Assembly: GCF_029269825.1 (NCBI RefSeq) | Contig: NZ_JARJHU010000009.1 | Coordinates: forward strand, 124,601 to 188,600 | Reading direction: 5' to 3' | From: Pedobacter sp. JY14-1 | GTDB lineage: Bacteria > Bacteroidota > Bacteroidia > Sphingobacteriales > Sphingobacteriaceae | Length of the DNA stretch: 64,000 nucleotides | Shown here: piece by piece, positions 39,920 through 47,735 of the stretch | Numbering within the stretch: the stretch's first letter is position 1 | How the letters are laid out: each line of letters opens with the position of its first letter | The notes under the pieces: generated by a model | The model's database searches: none | Told to the model about the DNA's origin: nothing | What the model saw: the letters and a program-made list of their open reading frames with translations, nothing else | Translations under genes and position numbers: made by a program

Positions 39920-40324
39920 TCAGCAGATCATCACACCTGGTTTGTCGAGCACCGGAATATGGATCAGGTTATTATCGACAATACTTTCCGGCAGAAAGAT
40001 AAACTTCTTGTCATAGATTGTACCCCCGATATAATAGCTGAGCCAGTATTCATTGGTCAGGCCAAACACCTGGGTATCGATCGCCTCCACACCGGCATAG
40101 CTGCGCGGCTTCACCTCACCGATGAAATGCCTGAGGACAGAGGTCTTTACCTGCTTACCGTCTTTCTCGCCGTAGCCCTTGGAACTGACCATGACATTAT
40201 CCAGCGTCACCTGTTTCAGGTTGACCAGGTAGACCGTCCAGTTCTTATTCTCGGGAGTCTCACCCTCCAGCGCCACACAAATGGCAATGTCCTCTACAAT
40301 ATTTTCAGGAAGGTCCTTCTTCAT
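39920..40324 (-). CDS. Conserved hypothetical protein next to topA
   Basis: 134 residues, no signal peptide or membrane segment. Recognisable pieces are an acidic N-terminus (MKKDLPENIVEDIAICVALE), NWTVYLVNLKQVTLDNVMVSSKGYGEK, and a C-terminal FGLTNEYWLSYYIGGTIYDKKFIFLPESI. I do not know a named family. The ATG at 40324 directly abuts the topA stop codon (40325-40327), so the two are translated in tandem and may be functionally linked. The 91 bases after it up to the macroglobulin gene hold no other feature. Confidence 0.72.
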   Translation of the reverse strand: MKKDLPENIVEDIAICVALEGETPENKNWTVYLVNLKQVTLDNVMVSSKGYGEKDGKQVKTSVLRHFIGEVKPRSYAGVEAIDTQVFGLTNEYWLSYYIGGTIYDKKFIFLPESIVDNNLIHIPVLDKPGVMIC

Positions 40325-42907
40325 TTACTTCTTTGCTTTTGCCGCAGTCTTTTTTACCCCTGTTCCTGCCTTACCGGAAGCCGTTTTCTTAGCTGCCGGC
40401 TTCTTTGTCTTTGGTGTAAAAGCGTCCGGCACCTGTTCTATGATGAGCTTTTTTACCTCGTCAAGCGAAATTGCCGCAAGTTCCTCACCCGTATACTTAT
40501 CGTTGGTAGCCGGGTTTTTCCTCAGTTTCAGCATTTCCTTTCCAAAACGGATGAAGGGACCCCAGCGCCCGTTTTCGATCGCAATCTTTTCTTCCGGCCA
40601 CTGCTGGATAAAGCGGTTTGCCTCCTTGTCGAGCTTTTTCAGGATCAGTTCCTCGACGTCACGCTCGCTGAGCTGATTGAAGTTATAAGCCTTCGGCACA
40701 TTGATGAACAGGTCATTCCATTTAATGAACGGACCGAAACGACCGGTACCTTTGGTGACCGGCAGTCCCTCATAATGGGCGACAGGCGCATCGGCAGCGA
40801 TCTTTTCATCAATGATCTGCTGTGCGCGTTCCTGGTCTACCGACAAAGGATCTTCGTTCTTGGGTACAGAGATATACACATCGCCCCATTTCACATAAGG
40901 ACCGAAACGACCGACCCCGACCGAAACCTCCCTGCCCTGGTAGTCCTCCAGCGTGAAAGGCAGCTTAAACAGCTCCAGTGCCTGCTCCAGGGTGATCCCG
41001 GCAACTGTCTGCGACTTGGTCAGGCTCGCGTATTTCGGCTTTTCCTCGTCATCATTATTGCCGATCTGTACCAGCGGCCCGAAACGGCCAATCTTCACAT
41101 AAACGTTCTTACCCGATACCGGATCTGTTCCCAGCAATCTTTCTCCGTTGGCACGGTCTGCAGTTTCCAGTGTCGTCTCTACCTCCACATGGAAAGGCTT
41201 GTAAAAAGAATGGAGCATCTTGGTCCATTCCTGGAGCCCCTGAGCGATCTCATCAAATTCCTTCTCTACGTTGGCCGTGAAGTTGAAGTCCACAATTCCT
41301 TTAAAGTGTTCTACCAGGAAATCATTGACCACCTCACCGATATCGGTAGGGAAGAGCTTGCCCTTTTCCGCGCCCGTCACTTCCGATTTTACCTGTTTCT
41401 TCACCTCGCCGTTCTTGAGCGCATAACAGGTATAGGAACGCTGGCGGCCATCGCGGTCTTCCTTAACCACGTAACCGCGATTCTGGATGGTCGAGATGGT
41501 CGGTGCATAGGTAGAAGGACGGCCGATGCCCAGTTCTTCGAGTTTTTTAACGAGGCTGGCCTCGGTATATCTTGCCGGAGGCCTTGAAAAGCGTTCCGTA
41601 GCATTCATTTCATTGAGCTGCAGGGCCTGGCCGCGTTCCAGCGGCGGCAGCATGTTGTTGTTTTCCGGATCGTCCGTATCTTCTTCGTCGGAAGACTCCA
41701 GGTAGACCTTGAGAAAACCGTCAAACTTCAATACCTCACCTTCGGCCACCAGCCGCTCGCTGCGTGTGCTGGCCGAGATCTGGGCGGTCGTCTTCTCAAA
41801 CAGTGCCTCGCTCATCTGCGATGCAATGGCCCGCTTCCAGATCAGGTCATAAAGCCTTTGCTCGGAGCTGTCACCGGTCACCGAATGCTGGTTGAAATAA
41901 GTCGGCCTGATCGCCTCGTGCGCTTCCTGCGCGCCTGCAGATTTGGTTTTGTATACCCTTCTCTGGTGGTATTTCTCGCCATAGGAAGAACGGATCTCCG
42001 CCGCCGCACCCTGAAGGGCCGTCTCCGACAAGTTCACCGAATCGGTTCTCATATACGTGATCTTTCCGCTTTCATATAAGCGCTGCGCGATCTGCATCGT
42101 TCTCGACACCGAATAACCCAGCTTGCGGGAAGCCTCCTGCTGCAAGGTGGAAGTAGTAAAAGGCGCTGCAGGGTTACGTTTCGCAGGTTTGGTTTCCAGA
42201 GCAGCCACCGAAAAGGCAGCGCTGCTGCAATCTTTCAGAAAAGTCTCGGCGTCTGCTTCTTTTTCAAAACGCTGAGGGAGTTCCGCACGCACCAGCTCAC
42301 GGCCCTTTCCCGTAGAAAATACCGCAGTGATCTTGAATGCCGCGGTGGTATTGAAGCCGTTCACTTCACGTTCCCGGTCTACAATGAGCCTGACCGCCAC
42401 CGATTGTACCCGGCCCGCAGAAAGGGAAGGTTTCACCTTCTTCCACAGCACGGGCGAAAGTTCAAAACCAACCAGCCGGTCCAGTACCCGGCGCGCCTGC
42501 TGCGCATAGACCAGGTTATAGTCGATACCCCGCGGTGTCTCAATTGCCTTAAGAATGGCCGGTTTCGTGATCTCATGGAAAACGATCCTTCTGGTCTTGT
42601 TTTCCTTCAGCCCCAGCGTCTCATACAGGTGCCAGGAAATGGCTTCTCCTTCGCGGTCCTCATCGGATGCGAGCCAGACCATCTCCGCGTCCTTCGCCAG
42701 TTTCTTCAGTTCGGCCACCACCTGTTTCTTATCGGCGGGCACCTCATAGGTCTGCGCAAAGTTATTACCGATATCTATTCCCATATCGCCCTTAACCAGG
42801 TCACGGATGTGTCCGTAACTGGACTTGACCAGGAAATCCTTACCCAGGTATCCTTCGATGGTTTTTGCTTTAGCGGGAGATTCGACAATGAGTAAGTTCT
42901 TCGGCAT
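40325..42907 (-). CDS. topA: DNA topoisomerase I
   Basis: 860 residues. Relaxes negative supercoils by cutting one strand. The TOPRIM domain is at the start (MPKNLLIVESPAKAKTIEGYL, then WLASDEDREGEAISWHL). The active-site tyrosine is in GKITYMRTDSVNLS, about residue 285. Instead of zinc fingers, the C-terminal third has repeated GRFGP modules (GRFGPLVQIG, GRFGPYVKWG, GRFGPFIKW, GRWGPFIRFG), followed by a Lys/Ala-rich tail that should bind DNA. This is the usual Bacteroidota form. ATG start. The 184-base gap upstream holds no gene. Confidence 0.96.
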   Translation of the reverse strand: MPKNLLIVESPAKAKTIEGYLGKDFLVKSSYGHIRDLVKGDMGIDIGNNFAQTYEVPADKKQVVAELKKLAKDAEMVWLASDEDREGEAISWHLYETLGLKENKTRRIVFHEITKPAILKAIETPRGIDYNLVYAQQARRVLDRLVGFELSPVLWKKVKPSLSAGRVQSVAVRLIVDREREVNGFNTTAAFKITAVFSTGKGRELVRAELPQRFEKEADAETFLKDCSSAAFSVAALETKPAKRNPAAPFTTSTLQQEASRKLGYSVSRTMQIAQRLYESGKITYMRTDSVNLSETALQGAAAEIRSSYGEKYHQRRVYKTKSAGAQEAHEAIRPTYFNQHSVTGDSSEQRLYDLIWKRAIASQMSEALFEKTTAQISASTRSERLVAEGEVLKFDGFLKVYLESSDEEDTDDPENNNMLPPLERGQALQLNEMNATERFSRPPARYTEASLVKKLEELGIGRPSTYAPTISTIQNRGYVVKEDRDGRQRSYTCYALKNGEVKKQVKSEVTGAEKGKLFPTDIGEVVNDFLVEHFKGIVDFNFTANVEKEFDEIAQGLQEWTKMLHSFYKPFHVEVETTLETADRANGERLLGTDPVSGKNVYVKIGRFGPLVQIGNNDDEEKPKYASLTKSQTVAGITLEQALELFKLPFTLEDYQGREVSVGVGRFGPYVKWGDVYISVPKNEDPLSVDQERAQQIIDEKIAADAPVAHYEGLPVTKGTGRFGPFIKWNDLFINVPKAYNFNQLSERDVEELILKKLDKEANRFIQQWPEEKIAIENGRWGPFIRFGKEMLKLRKNPATNDKYTGEELAAISLDEVKKLIIEQVPDAFTPKTKKPAAKKTASGKAGTGVKKTAAKAKK

Positions 42908-43091
42908 TCAAGTCTTGTTTTTCTGCAAATAAAGCTATTATTGACACTAATATCAAAATCCACCCTTCATTTTATGTCAAAGTCGATGAAGCCGGCCCGC
43001 TTTACATTCAGCTAATCCCTTTAACTTTACGCCTTTAGCCAGGAATAGCAAAAACGGATTTTATAACCGGTACCCTTGCAATGATACGTTG

Positions 43092-43733
43092 CTATAACAC
43101 GACCTGTCCACAGTAGACGCTGTCGGAAACTTCCTGGCGGTCATAACTGATAAAGGCCAGGTAGGTTTCGGCGACCCTGTCCTTGTCCTGTGGCCAGATC
43201 TCCAGGGTATCGGTACCTGTATACCTCATGGCCCCACATACGTCGAACTCCGCGCTTAACGTGTCCGGAAAGTAAGCCACCATCATGACCTGGTCTGTCT
43301 TCGATTGCCTGCGGTTGCCCAGATCACTTTTCCAGTTGAAGGTCAGGACGTTTCCCTGCAAGGATACTGAAGTATCCGCCGGCACCGACAGTCTGCCCTT
43401 GCTCATCATGACTTTGCTCCAGTCTACCTGGAAATCAGGATATTCACCATAAATGGCATGTTGGCGAAACAACTTGCTGGCCGCATTCTGCGGGATGCGG
43501 GCCTGCCCCCTGGTTTCCGGATGGAAGGCTACGCTTACATAATCTTTCAGGGGTGCCACAAATTTCTGCGCCATGCTGAACTTTTTCCGCGAAGCCAGCT
43601 GCGGCTCCGTCGCCTTTTTACTGCTTTTTCTGGGCCTGATGCGGTTGACATTGATGCCCCGCCAAAGGTAGCTCACAATATTTCCGAGCTTACCGGAGAA
43701 GGACCCATAAGGTCCGAAACTGAATTTTCCCAT
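43092..43733 (-). CDS. DUF6266 family protein
   Basis: 213 residues, a family common in Pedobacter and relatives, usually with several copies per genome. The diagnostic start is present: MGKFSFGPYGSFSGKLGNIV, a RxRP segment with basic residues, and the later beta-rich half with DxWSK and LTFNW strands. No signal peptide. Function unknown. Just upstream is a 276-base intergenic region with an 11-base tandem repeat, and the strand base composition changes sign at this point. Confidence 0.78.
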   Translation of the reverse strand: MGKFSFGPYGSFSGKLGNIVSYLWRGINVNRIRPRKSSKKATEPQLASRKKFSMAQKFVAPLKDYVSVAFHPETRGQARIPQNAASKLFRQHAIYGEYPDFQVDWSKVMMSKGRLSVPADTSVSLQGNVLTFNWKSDLGNRRQSKTDQVMMVAYFPDTLSAEFDVCGAMRYTGTDTLEIWPQDKDRVAETYLAFISYDRQEVSDSVYCGQVVL

Positions 43734-43860
43734 AGGTATTGTTTTTAGATGAGCGCCAAAGGTAAGCTAATTATTCCATTTACCACCAGGCTACGACCGG
43801 TATTGAAGCTGATCTCTCCCTGTATCAAAACCGCCTTTAAACTGCTTTTATACTGGTCTG

Positions 43861-43915
43861 ACCAGATGGTGACCAGTCCGATACCAGACCAATACCAGTC
43901 GGATACCAGTCCAAA
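43861..43915. repeat. Five-unit 11-bp tandem repeat
   Basis: Five consecutive 11-base units all begin ACCAG: ACCAGATGGTG, ACCAGTCCGAT, ACCAGACCAAT, ACCAGTCGGAT and ACCAGTCCAAA. The 10 bases before the array (TACTGGTCTG) pair with ACCAG motifs inside it, so the region can fold. A further AGACCAGACC lies at 43935-43944. Located between the divergent DUF6266 and glutathione peroxidase genes. Confidence 0.75.
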
Positions 43916-44009
43916 AACGGGTGATAGACCAGACCGAAGTCTCCTGTAAATATTGCATTAAGACAACCAAATTGTACGTAACTTCGTAAAGAATAATAAA
44001 TATAAAACC

Positions 44010-44522
44010 ATGACTACACTACTTATCCTGCTGAGCCTGTTCTTTACACCGCCGGCAAAAAGCGTTTATGATTTTTCCTTCAAAACCATTGATGGCAAAC
44101 AAATCAAACTCTCTAAGTTCAAGGGCAAGAAAATACTGATCGTCAATACCGCTTCAAAATGTGGATTTACGCCACAATACGAAGAGCTTGAAAAACTGCA
44201 TAAGAAATATGGCAAGGAAGTAGTGCTGATCGGTTTTCCTGCCGGAAATTTCGGCGGGCAGGAACTGGCGACCAACAGCGAGATCAAGGAATTCTGCACC
44301 GGCAAGTACAACGTGACTTTTCTGATGGCAGAGAAGAGCAGTGTCAAGGGAGCGGATATAACTCCATTATTTAAGTTCCTTACTTCGGCCGAAAACCCTG
44401 ACTTCACCGGTGATATCCAGTGGAACTTCGAAAAATTCCTGATCAATGAAAAGGGTCAGCTGGAACACAGGTACCGTTCAGCAGTAAAACCGCTTGACGA
44501 AAGCATTGTTAAGAATCTTTAA
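44010..44522 (+). CDS. Glutathione peroxidase family thiol peroxidase, probably exported
   Basis: 170 residues. A short hydrophobic leader (MTTLLILLSLFFTPPAKS) suggests export, unlike cytoplasmic BtuE. The peroxidatic Cys is C51 in NTASKCGFT. The second signature reads FPAGNFGGQE where the family usually has FPCNQFGGQE, so the usual catalytic Gln is replaced by Asn. A possible resolving Cys is present in EFCTGKYNV. The WNF segment (DIQWNFEKFL) is intact. It likely reduces lipid or alkyl peroxides with thioredoxin-like reductants. A terminator follows directly. Confidence 0.88.
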   Translation: MTTLLILLSLFFTPPAKSVYDFSFKTIDGKQIKLSKFKGKKILIVNTASKCGFTPQYEELEKLHKKYGKEVVLIGFPAGNFGGQELATNSEIKEFCTGKYNVTFLMAEKSSVKGADITPLFKFLTSAENPDFTGDIQWNFEKFLINEKGQLEHRYRSAVKPLDESIVKNL

Positions 44523-44529
44523 CGGGAAG

Positions 44530-44551
44530 GGAGGCTCAGCCTCCTTTTTTT
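44530..44551 (+). terminator. Terminator after the glutathione peroxidase gene
   Basis: GGAGGC (44530-44535), a 3-base loop, GCCTCC (44539-44544), then seven Ts. The T-run ends at the base before the ATG of the next gene. Confidence 0.7.
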
Positions 44552-45331
44552 ATGATGATGTTTTTTTACAAACGCATATGGTTTATAAACTGGTTGCCGG
44601 CCGGGTTGTTGCTGATGACCTCCCTGGGTTGTTCGACAGGTTATCAGCTCAGCAAAAGCAACCGGAAGGAATATGTCATAGATCAGAAAACCGGCGCAGA
44701 CAGTACTGTCATCAAGGCATACCTGCCGTATAAGGCGAAGATGGAAGCGGAGATGAGCCAGGTGATCGGCCATTCGGCAATATTGATGTCTAAGAAGAGC
44801 AGCGATACTTTGCCGGAAAGCTTGTTGAGCAATTTCTTTGCGGATGCGGTGATGCTCGAGGCAAAGAAGGTTGATCCATCGATTGATTTCGGTATTCCTT
44901 CAACCAAGGGTGGCCTGAGGGTTGATCTGCCGGAAGGTAATGTGACCGTATCGAATATTTTTGAGCTGATGCCTTTTGAGAATGAGGTCGTGGTCTATCA
45001 GCTGAGTGGACAGCAGGTGAGGGAGCTGCTGGATTTTGTAGCCGCTACGAATGGTCAGCCCGTTACGGGGTTGCAGCTGAAAATAAAGGACAGGAAACTG
45101 ATCACGGCAAAGGTGAACGGACAGGAGATAGATCCTGCAAAGACCTACCGCGTGCTTACTTCAGATTATATTGGAGGTGGAGGGGATAAAGTTCCTGTTT
45201 TTAAGGACATTAAAGATCGTAAATCTCTGGGTTTAAAGATACGTGACGCCTTGATGGGCTATGTGAGGGAAATGGAGGCACAGGGAAAATTGTTAAGTTC
45301 ATCACTTGATGGCAGGATTGTGAAATTATAG
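44552..45331 (+). CDS. 5'-nucleotidase C-terminal domain lipoprotein
   Basis: 259 residues with a lipoprotein signal (LLLMTSLGC). The mature protein is the C-terminal substrate-binding domain of UshA-type 5'-nucleotidases: DTLPESLLSNFFADAVML, GIPSTKGGLRVDLPEGNVTVSNIFELMPFEN, then YRVLTSDYIGGGGD. It lacks the metal-binding phosphatase domain, which is encoded by the next gene 10 bases downstream. The pair would have to meet in the periplasm to make a working nucleotidase. ATG 44552 directly follows the previous terminator; in-frame ATGs at the next two codons are alternatives. Confidence 0.88.
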   Translation: MMMFFYKRIWFINWLPAGLLLMTSLGCSTGYQLSKSNRKEYVIDQKTGADSTVIKAYLPYKAKMEAEMSQVIGHSAILMSKKSSDTLPESLLSNFFADAVMLEAKKVDPSIDFGIPSTKGGLRVDLPEGNVTVSNIFELMPFENEVVVYQLSGQQVRELLDFVAATNGQPVTGLQLKIKDRKLITAKVNGQEIDPAKTYRVLTSDYIGGGGDKVPVFKDIKDRKSLGLKIRDALMGYVREMEAQGKLLSSSLDGRIVKL

Positions 45332-45341
45332 CAGTACAAAT

Positions 45342-46298
45342 ATGGATAAGTGCCACAAGTTTAAGGAGAGCAGGAGAAATTTCATCCGGCAGGCCACAGG
45401 CGCAGCCCTGGGTTTCGGCATATCCGGTGCAACGGGCTTTGACGCCAGGGCAGCGCTGAAAGACGGCGGGCTGGTGAAACTGACCATTTTGCATACGAAC
45501 GACACGCACAGCAGGGTGGAGCCCTTTCCAATGGACGGTTCAAAATACCAGGGACTGGGTGGGGCGGCGCGCAGGGCGGCGCTGATCGGCAGGATCCGAG
45601 CGGAAGAGCAGCATGTACTGTTGCTGGATGCAGGGGATATCTTCCAGGGCACGCCATATTTTAACCTGTACGGAGGCGAAGTGGAAATGAAGCTGATGAC
45701 GGCCATGGGCTATGATGCAGCGACAATGGGCAACCATGATTTTGACAATGGCCTTGAGGGTTTTCACAAGCAGCTGCCGCACGCGGGGTTTCCCATCCTG
45801 TGTACCAACTATGACTTTTCAGACACCTTAATGAAGGGCGCAACCTTGCCATACCAGGTGTTCAGGAAAGGTGGGATGAGGATCGGGGTGTTCGGAATTG
45901 GTATTGAGCTGAAGGGCCTCGTTGCGGATGTCAATTTCGGGGCTACGCAATATCTCGACCCGTTGAAAACCGCCAATAAAACAGCAGATCTGCTGAGAAA
46001 CGAACTGGACTGCGACCTGGTAGTGTGCCTGTCACACCTCGGCTACAGCTATGAGAATAAGAAGGTTTCCGACCAGGTGCTGGCCGCAGGTAACCGCAAT
46101 ATCGATCTGATCATCGGCGGGCATACGCATACGTTTATGGAGGTGCCGGAGGATGTAAAAAACCTGGCTGGGGGTGTGACGACGATCAATCAGGCAGGAT
46201 TTGCAGGGATCAACCTGGGCCGGATCGATTATTACTTTGAAAAGAAAAGGCGCAGCCACGTGAAGTTTGCTGCGCCTTATTTAATCACTAACGGATAG
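45342..46298 (+). CDS. 5'-nucleotidase/metallophosphatase N-terminal domain protein
   Basis: 318 residues with a Tat-like signal (ESRRNFIRQATGAALGFG). Calcineurin-type metallophosphatase motifs are complete: ILHTNDTHSR, LLDAGDIFQGTPYF, TMGNHDFDNG, LSHLGYSYE and IIGGHTHTF. The C-terminal nucleotide-binding domain usual in UshA is missing and lies in the gene just upstream, so one enzyme is split in two. It should hydrolyse nucleotides or other phosphate esters in the periplasm. It ends right at the convergent mnmA gene. Confidence 0.9.
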   Translation: MDKCHKFKESRRNFIRQATGAALGFGISGATGFDARAALKDGGLVKLTILHTNDTHSRVEPFPMDGSKYQGLGGAARRAALIGRIRAEEQHVLLLDAGDIFQGTPYFNLYGGEVEMKLMTAMGYDAATMGNHDFDNGLEGFHKQLPHAGFPILCTNYDFSDTLMKGATLPYQVFRKGGMRIGVFGIGIELKGLVADVNFGATQYLDPLKTANKTADLLRNELDCDLVVCLSHLGYSYENKKVSDQVLAAGNRNIDLIIGGHTHTFMEVPEDVKNLAGGVTTINQAGFAGINLGRIDYYFEKKRRSHVKFAAPYLITNG

Positions 46299-47390
46299 CT
46301 AACACAGGAAACCGCCGCCAAGGAGGTCGCTGCCTTCGTAGAAAACGGCAGACTGTCCCGGCGCAATCGCCGAAACACTGTGGTCAAATACGATCCGCAT
46401 TTGGTCTTTTTCCTGTACAATGGTACTCAGAGTGCCTGCGTCTTTGTACCTGATCTTGGTAACGACATTATCCATCGGTTCATGGATGCTTTCATATTTG
46501 ACCAGGTTGAGGTTGCGGACCATGGCTTCGCTGCTTTCCAGTTCATCGGCCCGGCCGAGCACGACGGTATTGCTTTCGGGCAGGATGCGGGTCACGAACA
46601 TGGGCTCGCCTAAAGCGATGCCCAGCCCGCGGCGCTGGCCGATGGTATAATAAGGATAGCCGTTGTGCTGGCCGACGACCATACCGTTGCTCAGGATAAA
46701 GTTTCCGGGGCCAATGCGCTCATCGAGGTCTTCGACCTTATGCCGCAGGAAAGCACGGTAATCGTTGTCGGGTACGAAACAGATCTCGTAGCTCTCGCTT
46801 TTCCTGGCGAGTTCTTCCTGGCCCATATCGAGGGCCATCTGCCTGATCTCGGCCTTGGTGAAGGAGCCTAAGGGAAATTGAGTACGGGCCAGGTTTTCCT
46901 GGGAAACACCCCAGAGTACATAGCTCTGGTCTTTGTTTTCGTCCTTGCCTTTGGAAATGACATAGCGGCCATTGTCCTGGAGGCGGATATTGGCATAATG
47001 TCCCGTGGCAATGAACTCGCAGTCAAGTTTGTTGGCTCTTTTGAGCAAGGCTTCCCATTTGATGTGGGTATTGCAGAGCACACAGGGATTGGGTGTACGT
47101 CCCGCGAGGTATTCGTCCACGAAGTTGTCGATCACGAAATCGCCGAACTCGTCGCGGATGTCCAGAATATAATGGGGAAAGCCATAACCTACGGCCAGGG
47201 CACGTGCATCGTTGATGCTGTCCAGGCTGCAGCAGCCGGTCTCTTTGCTGTTGCTGCCGGAGGTAGAATAGTCCCAGGTCTTCATGGTGAGACCGATTAC
47301 TTCATAACCTTGTTCGTGGAGCATGACCGATGCTACCGAACTGTCTACGCCGCCGCTCATGGCGACCAGAATTCTTCCGTGTTTACTCAT
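46299..47390 (-). CDS. mnmA: tRNA-specific 2-thiouridylase
   Basis: 363 residues. Puts sulfur on C2 of the wobble uridine in tRNAs for Lys, Glu and Gln. The ATP PP-loop SGGVDSSV is at residues 12-19. Catalytic cysteines are C103 (NPCVLCN) and C204 (YEICFVPD). DQSYVLWGVSQ and the C-terminal beta-barrel with GQSAVFYEG are as in E. coli. ATG start. An exact -7 element lies 62 bases upstream. Housekeeping gene. Confidence 0.97.
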   Translation of the reverse strand: MSKHGRILVAMSGGVDSSVASVMLHEQGYEVIGLTMKTWDYSTSGSNSKETGCCSLDSINDARALAVGYGFPHYILDIRDEFGDFVIDNFVDEYLAGRTPNPCVLCNTHIKWEALLKRANKLDCEFIATGHYANIRLQDNGRYVISKGKDENKDQSYVLWGVSQENLARTQFPLGSFTKAEIRQMALDMGQEELARKSESYEICFVPDNDYRAFLRHKVEDLDERIGPGNFILSNGMVVGQHNGYPYYTIGQRRGLGIALGEPMFVTRILPESNTVVLGRADELESSEAMVRNLNLVKYESIHEPMDNVVTKIRYKDAGTLSTIVQEKDQMRIVFDHSVSAIAPGQSAVFYEGSDLLGGGFLC

Positions 47391-47735
47391 GTTGTTAATG
47401 CTGCCGCGGGTTCAAGGCCCGGCGATTAATCTTTTTAATGAAAATTTTACTGCAAAGGTACGTTTTTTAGCGGGATGTCCGGAAAGAAGGGGTCAGGGGC
47501 TTGTAATACTTATCTGGCGGTACCTGGACCTGTACGGTCGAACTCTGCTTGCCTGGTATAGATCAAACGTATTAGCAACATCGGGAATGCAGTTTTTCAA
47601 TCGGGTAATGCTGTTGTTTTAAGCTTATTTTTCCTACATTTAGCGGCATGGTGCCAGCTGATGAAGCGATGAGGTATCAGGATAAAACCGAACATTAAAC
47701 TAACTAATTCTGAACAACTTGTCTTTACGGAGAAA
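47391..47735. other. 345-base intergenic region between mnmA and the GH92 gene
   Basis: No gene is supported here. The left part holds the mnmA -7 element (47453-47460). A GGGTTCAAGGCCC stretch near 47408 resembles a tRNA T-arm but has no tRNA around it. The right part is the leader of the GH92 gene. Confidence 0.5.
47453..47460 (-). promoter_or_regulatory. -7 element for mnmA
   Basis: TACCTTTG on the minus strand, an exact and very typical TAnnTTTG match, 62 bases before the ATG. No TTG sits at the ideal upstream distance. Confidence 0.5.

Larger units (their letters stand above)
43734..44580. other. Region where + strand GC skew changes sign
   Basis: Left of here the + strand is C-rich whichever strand the genes are on (row 23041, plus gene: 12 G, 18 C; row 28921, minus gene: 10 G, 18 C). 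Right of here it is G-rich on both kinds of gene (row 48601, plus gene: 18 G, 9 C; row 47041, minus gene: 20 G, 10 C). This is the polarity seen at replication origins. No clear DnaA box cluster was found. Confidence 0.5.

Noticed and set aside
39902-41587. Long open frame (561 codons) antisense to topA
   Set aside because: It lies opposite a clear topoisomerase gene with full motifs; the composition is that of a reversed coding strand (His, Arg, Leu-rich).
43104-43112. CTGTCCACA, a second DnaA-box-like sequence near the skew switch
   Set aside because: Two mismatches to the consensus and inside the DUF6266 coding region.
43861-43915. CRISPR array
   Set aside because: The units are 11 bases with no spacers, and no cas genes are present.
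43749-43949. Open frame of 66 codons on the + strand between DUF6266 and glutathione peroxidase
   Set aside because: It is made of the 11-bp repeat and has no protein-like composition or plausible start context.
47400-47425. GGGTTCAAGGCCC near 47408 resembles a tRNA T-arm
   Set aside because: The upstream 60 bases are mnmA coding sequence, and no acceptor, D or anticodon stems can be drawn.
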